This document shows positions 7,501 to 8,271 of a stretch of DNA of 8,271 nt, piece by piece; position 1 is the first letter of the stretch; each line of letters starts with the position of its first letter. Below the pieces are notes generated by a model. That model saw nothing but the letters and a program-made list of their open reading frames with translations, was not told the DNA's origin and did no database searches. This stretch comes from Firmicutes bacterium UBA3910. Its GTDB lineage: Bacteria > Bacillota > Limnochordia > Darwinibacteriales > Darwinibacteriaceae. The position numbers and the translations under genes were made by a program. The stretch covers positions 1-8,271 of the forward strand of contig DGFC01000021.1 of NCBI GenBank assembly GCA_002391465.1, in the 5' to 3' direction.

Positions 7501-8214
7501 ATGAGAGAGTTTGACGCTGGCTGTCAAAGGCCCAAAGGCCAAGCCAGGCCAGCGGCTGAACCGGTACAGGCAGTGGAAATGCAGAAAGGGGAAGAGAGGA
7601 TAATGGTTAAGGTTGGTAAGCCGGCGCCCAATTTTACCGCCCCCGCCTTTTATCAGGGCAAGTTCGGCGAAATTGAGCTGGCAGATTACAAAGGCAAGTG
7701 GGTGCTGCTCTGCTTCTATCCAGGCGACTTCACTTTCGTCTGAGCAACAGAAGTCTCAGCAGTTGCTGGGAAATATCCTGAGTTTCAGGAACTAGGTGTG
7801 GAGGTTCTCTCCGTCAGCGTAGACAGTGTGTTCGTCCACAAAATGTGGAATGATAACGAACTCTCGAAAATGCTGGGCAAAGACATTCCCTTTCCCATGC
7901 TTTCGGATCAAAACGGCAATATCGGCAGATTGTATGGAGTTTATAATGAAGAAGAAGGGGTGCAGGATCGGGGTCGCTTTTTGATCGACCCAGATGGCAT
8001 TGTCCAGGCCTTTGAAGTAATGACCCCTCCGGTGGGCCGCAATGTGGAGGAGGCGCTGCGCCAGATCAAGGCCTTTCAATTAGTGCGGGAAGCAAAGGGC
8101 ACTGAAGTGACGCCGGCAGGCTGGAGACCGGGTAAGAGGGTACTCAAACCAGGTCCCGATCTGGTGGGCAAAGTGTGGCAAAACTGGAAGGTGCATGAGG
8201 CATATGAAGACTAA
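7501..8214 (+). CDS. prxU: Selenocysteine-containing peroxiredoxin (UGA at the peroxidatic position)
   Basis: Thiol/selenol peroxidase of the AhpC/2-Cys-Prx-like family, cytosolic, reducing H2O2 or organic peroxides. It is read as one 237-residue protein with TGA (7741-7743) decoded as Sec81. The Prx motif P74-x3-T78-x2-U81 is intact, R157 matches the conserved catalytic arginine ([10 protein letters not shown]), and [15 protein letters not shown] (179-193) is typical. The frame is unbroken from 7501 to the TAA at 8212-8214. Residues 1-34 are an extension with C8 in a CQRP context; the canonical domain begins at [11 protein letters not shown] (35-45), and an ATG there (7603) is an alternative start giving 203 residues. 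Cysteines are only C8 and C71; the usual resolving VCPA is VTPA (T204), so a 1-Sec mechanism or an external thiol is implied. The family is known (PrxU of Eubacterium acidaminophilum). Alternatives are a TGC/TGT-to-TGA error or a pseudogene, less likely given the hairpin after the UGA. Confidence 0.85.
7525..7540 (+). repeat. Tandem 8-base repeat inside the N-terminal extension
   Basis: CAAAGGCC occurs twice back to back. It sits in a self-complementary stretch: TTTGAC (7510-7515) pairs with GTCAAA (7523-7528), or CGCTGGC (7515-7521) with GCCAGCG (7548-7554). The repeat encodes part of the low-complexity extension and is not a multiple of three. Confidence 0.6.
7741..7743 (+). other. In-frame UGA proposed as a selenocysteine codon
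   Basis: TGA replaces the Cys codon of FTFVC in the peroxiredoxin active site. It is the only stop codon in the frame between 7501 and 8211. Confidence 0.82.
7754..7771 (+). promoter_or_regulatory. Candidate bacterial SECIS hairpin
   Basis: TCTCAGC (7754-7760) pairs with GCTGGGA (7765-7771), 7 bp including one U-G pair, around the loop AGUU (7761-7764). The loop begins 17 bases after the UGA and has G as its second base. As I recall published bacterial SECIS models, a short loop with an early G at about 16-37 bases from the UGA is what SelB needs. It lies in the coding region, as bacterial SECIS elements do. Confidence 0.7.
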
Positions 8215-8252
8215 CTCAATCCACCTGTAAGTCCTACCCAGTCCTTTGGGGC

Positions 8253-8271
8253 CTGTCTCTTATACACATCT
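8253..8271 (-). other. Tn5/Nextera mosaic-end adapter remnant at the contig end
   Basis: CTGTCTCTTATACACATCT is the exact reverse complement of the 19-base Tn5 mosaic end used in tagmentation libraries, and it ends exactly at the right edge of the window. It is almost certainly untrimmed adapter. Bases 8215-8252 between the peroxiredoxin stop and the adapter show no gene or clear terminator. Confidence 0.95.

Noticed and set aside
7495..7743. A stand-alone 82-residue protein ending at TGA 7743, with a separate 138-residue protein from 7798
   Set aside because: Both are halves of one peroxiredoxin in the same frame, and the 3' half lacks a plausible start and ribosome binding site. The gap between 7744 and 7797 is also good Prx sequence.
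7792..8079. 95-codon minus-strand frame opposite the peroxiredoxin 3' half
   Set aside because: It is the antisense of conserved Prx sequence with no family resemblance; it only stands out because the true gene is interrupted by UGA.
8215..8252. Possible terminator after the peroxiredoxin (AGTCCT occurs twice)
   Set aside because: The repeats are direct, not inverted, and there is no U tract; the real downstream sequence is cut off by the contig end.
8253..8271. A mobile-element terminal repeat
   Set aside because: It is the engineered mosaic end used in tagmentation, located exactly at the contig end, with no transposase gene nearby.

Overview
The window looks like a chromosomal contig end from an anaerobic, moderate-GC Firmicute (Clostridia or a relative). 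The clues are strong purine-rich Shine-Dalgarno sites, TTG/GTG starts, a Clostridia-type MFS protein and a selenoprotein peroxiredoxin. The assignment is an inference; no rRNA or other marker gene is present. The last 19 bases are the Tn5/Nextera mosaic end, so the right edge is a sequencing-adapter remnant rather than genomic sequence.

Layout. (1) Bases 1-2347, + strand: a 5'-truncated membrane sensor with an extracellular Cache-like domain, HAMP, a degenerate GGDEF domain and an intact EAL domain, probably a cyclic-di-GMP phosphodiesterase. (2) Bases 2344-7390, - strand: a tight same-direction run. In transcription order it holds an MFS transporter, two single-domain chromate-transporter (CHR) subunits joined by an ATGA overlap, an M17 leucyl aminopeptidase (PepA) and a 10-TM EamA/DMT exporter. 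Its last stop codon overlaps that of the convergent signalling gene. (3) Bases 7391-7500: a divergent intergenic region with a Fur/PerR-like 7-1-7 box and a strong ribosome binding site. (4) Bases 7501-8214, + strand: a peroxiredoxin gene with an in-frame UGA.

The main discovery is the peroxiredoxin. A plain ORF reading splits it into two fragments, but the single in-frame TGA (7741-7743) sits exactly at the peroxidatic cysteine of the PxxxTxxC motif. The frame continues uninterrupted on both sides. A 7-bp hairpin with an AGUU loop, 17 bases after the UGA, fits the bacterial SECIS pattern. It is best read as one 237-residue selenoprotein (PrxU type), with Sec81 as the catalytic residue. It also lacks the usual C-terminal resolving cysteine (VTPA where VCPA is typical) and has no cysteine at all after Sec81. 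The putative Fur-family box just upstream would fit peroxide- or metal-responsive control.

How the genes work together: the minus-strand run is mostly membrane transport plus a cytosolic peptidase, and no single pathway is evident. The peroxiredoxin is a separately transcribed oxidative-stress gene. No selenium-insertion genes (selA, selB, selC, selD) lie in the window, so they would have to be elsewhere in the genome.
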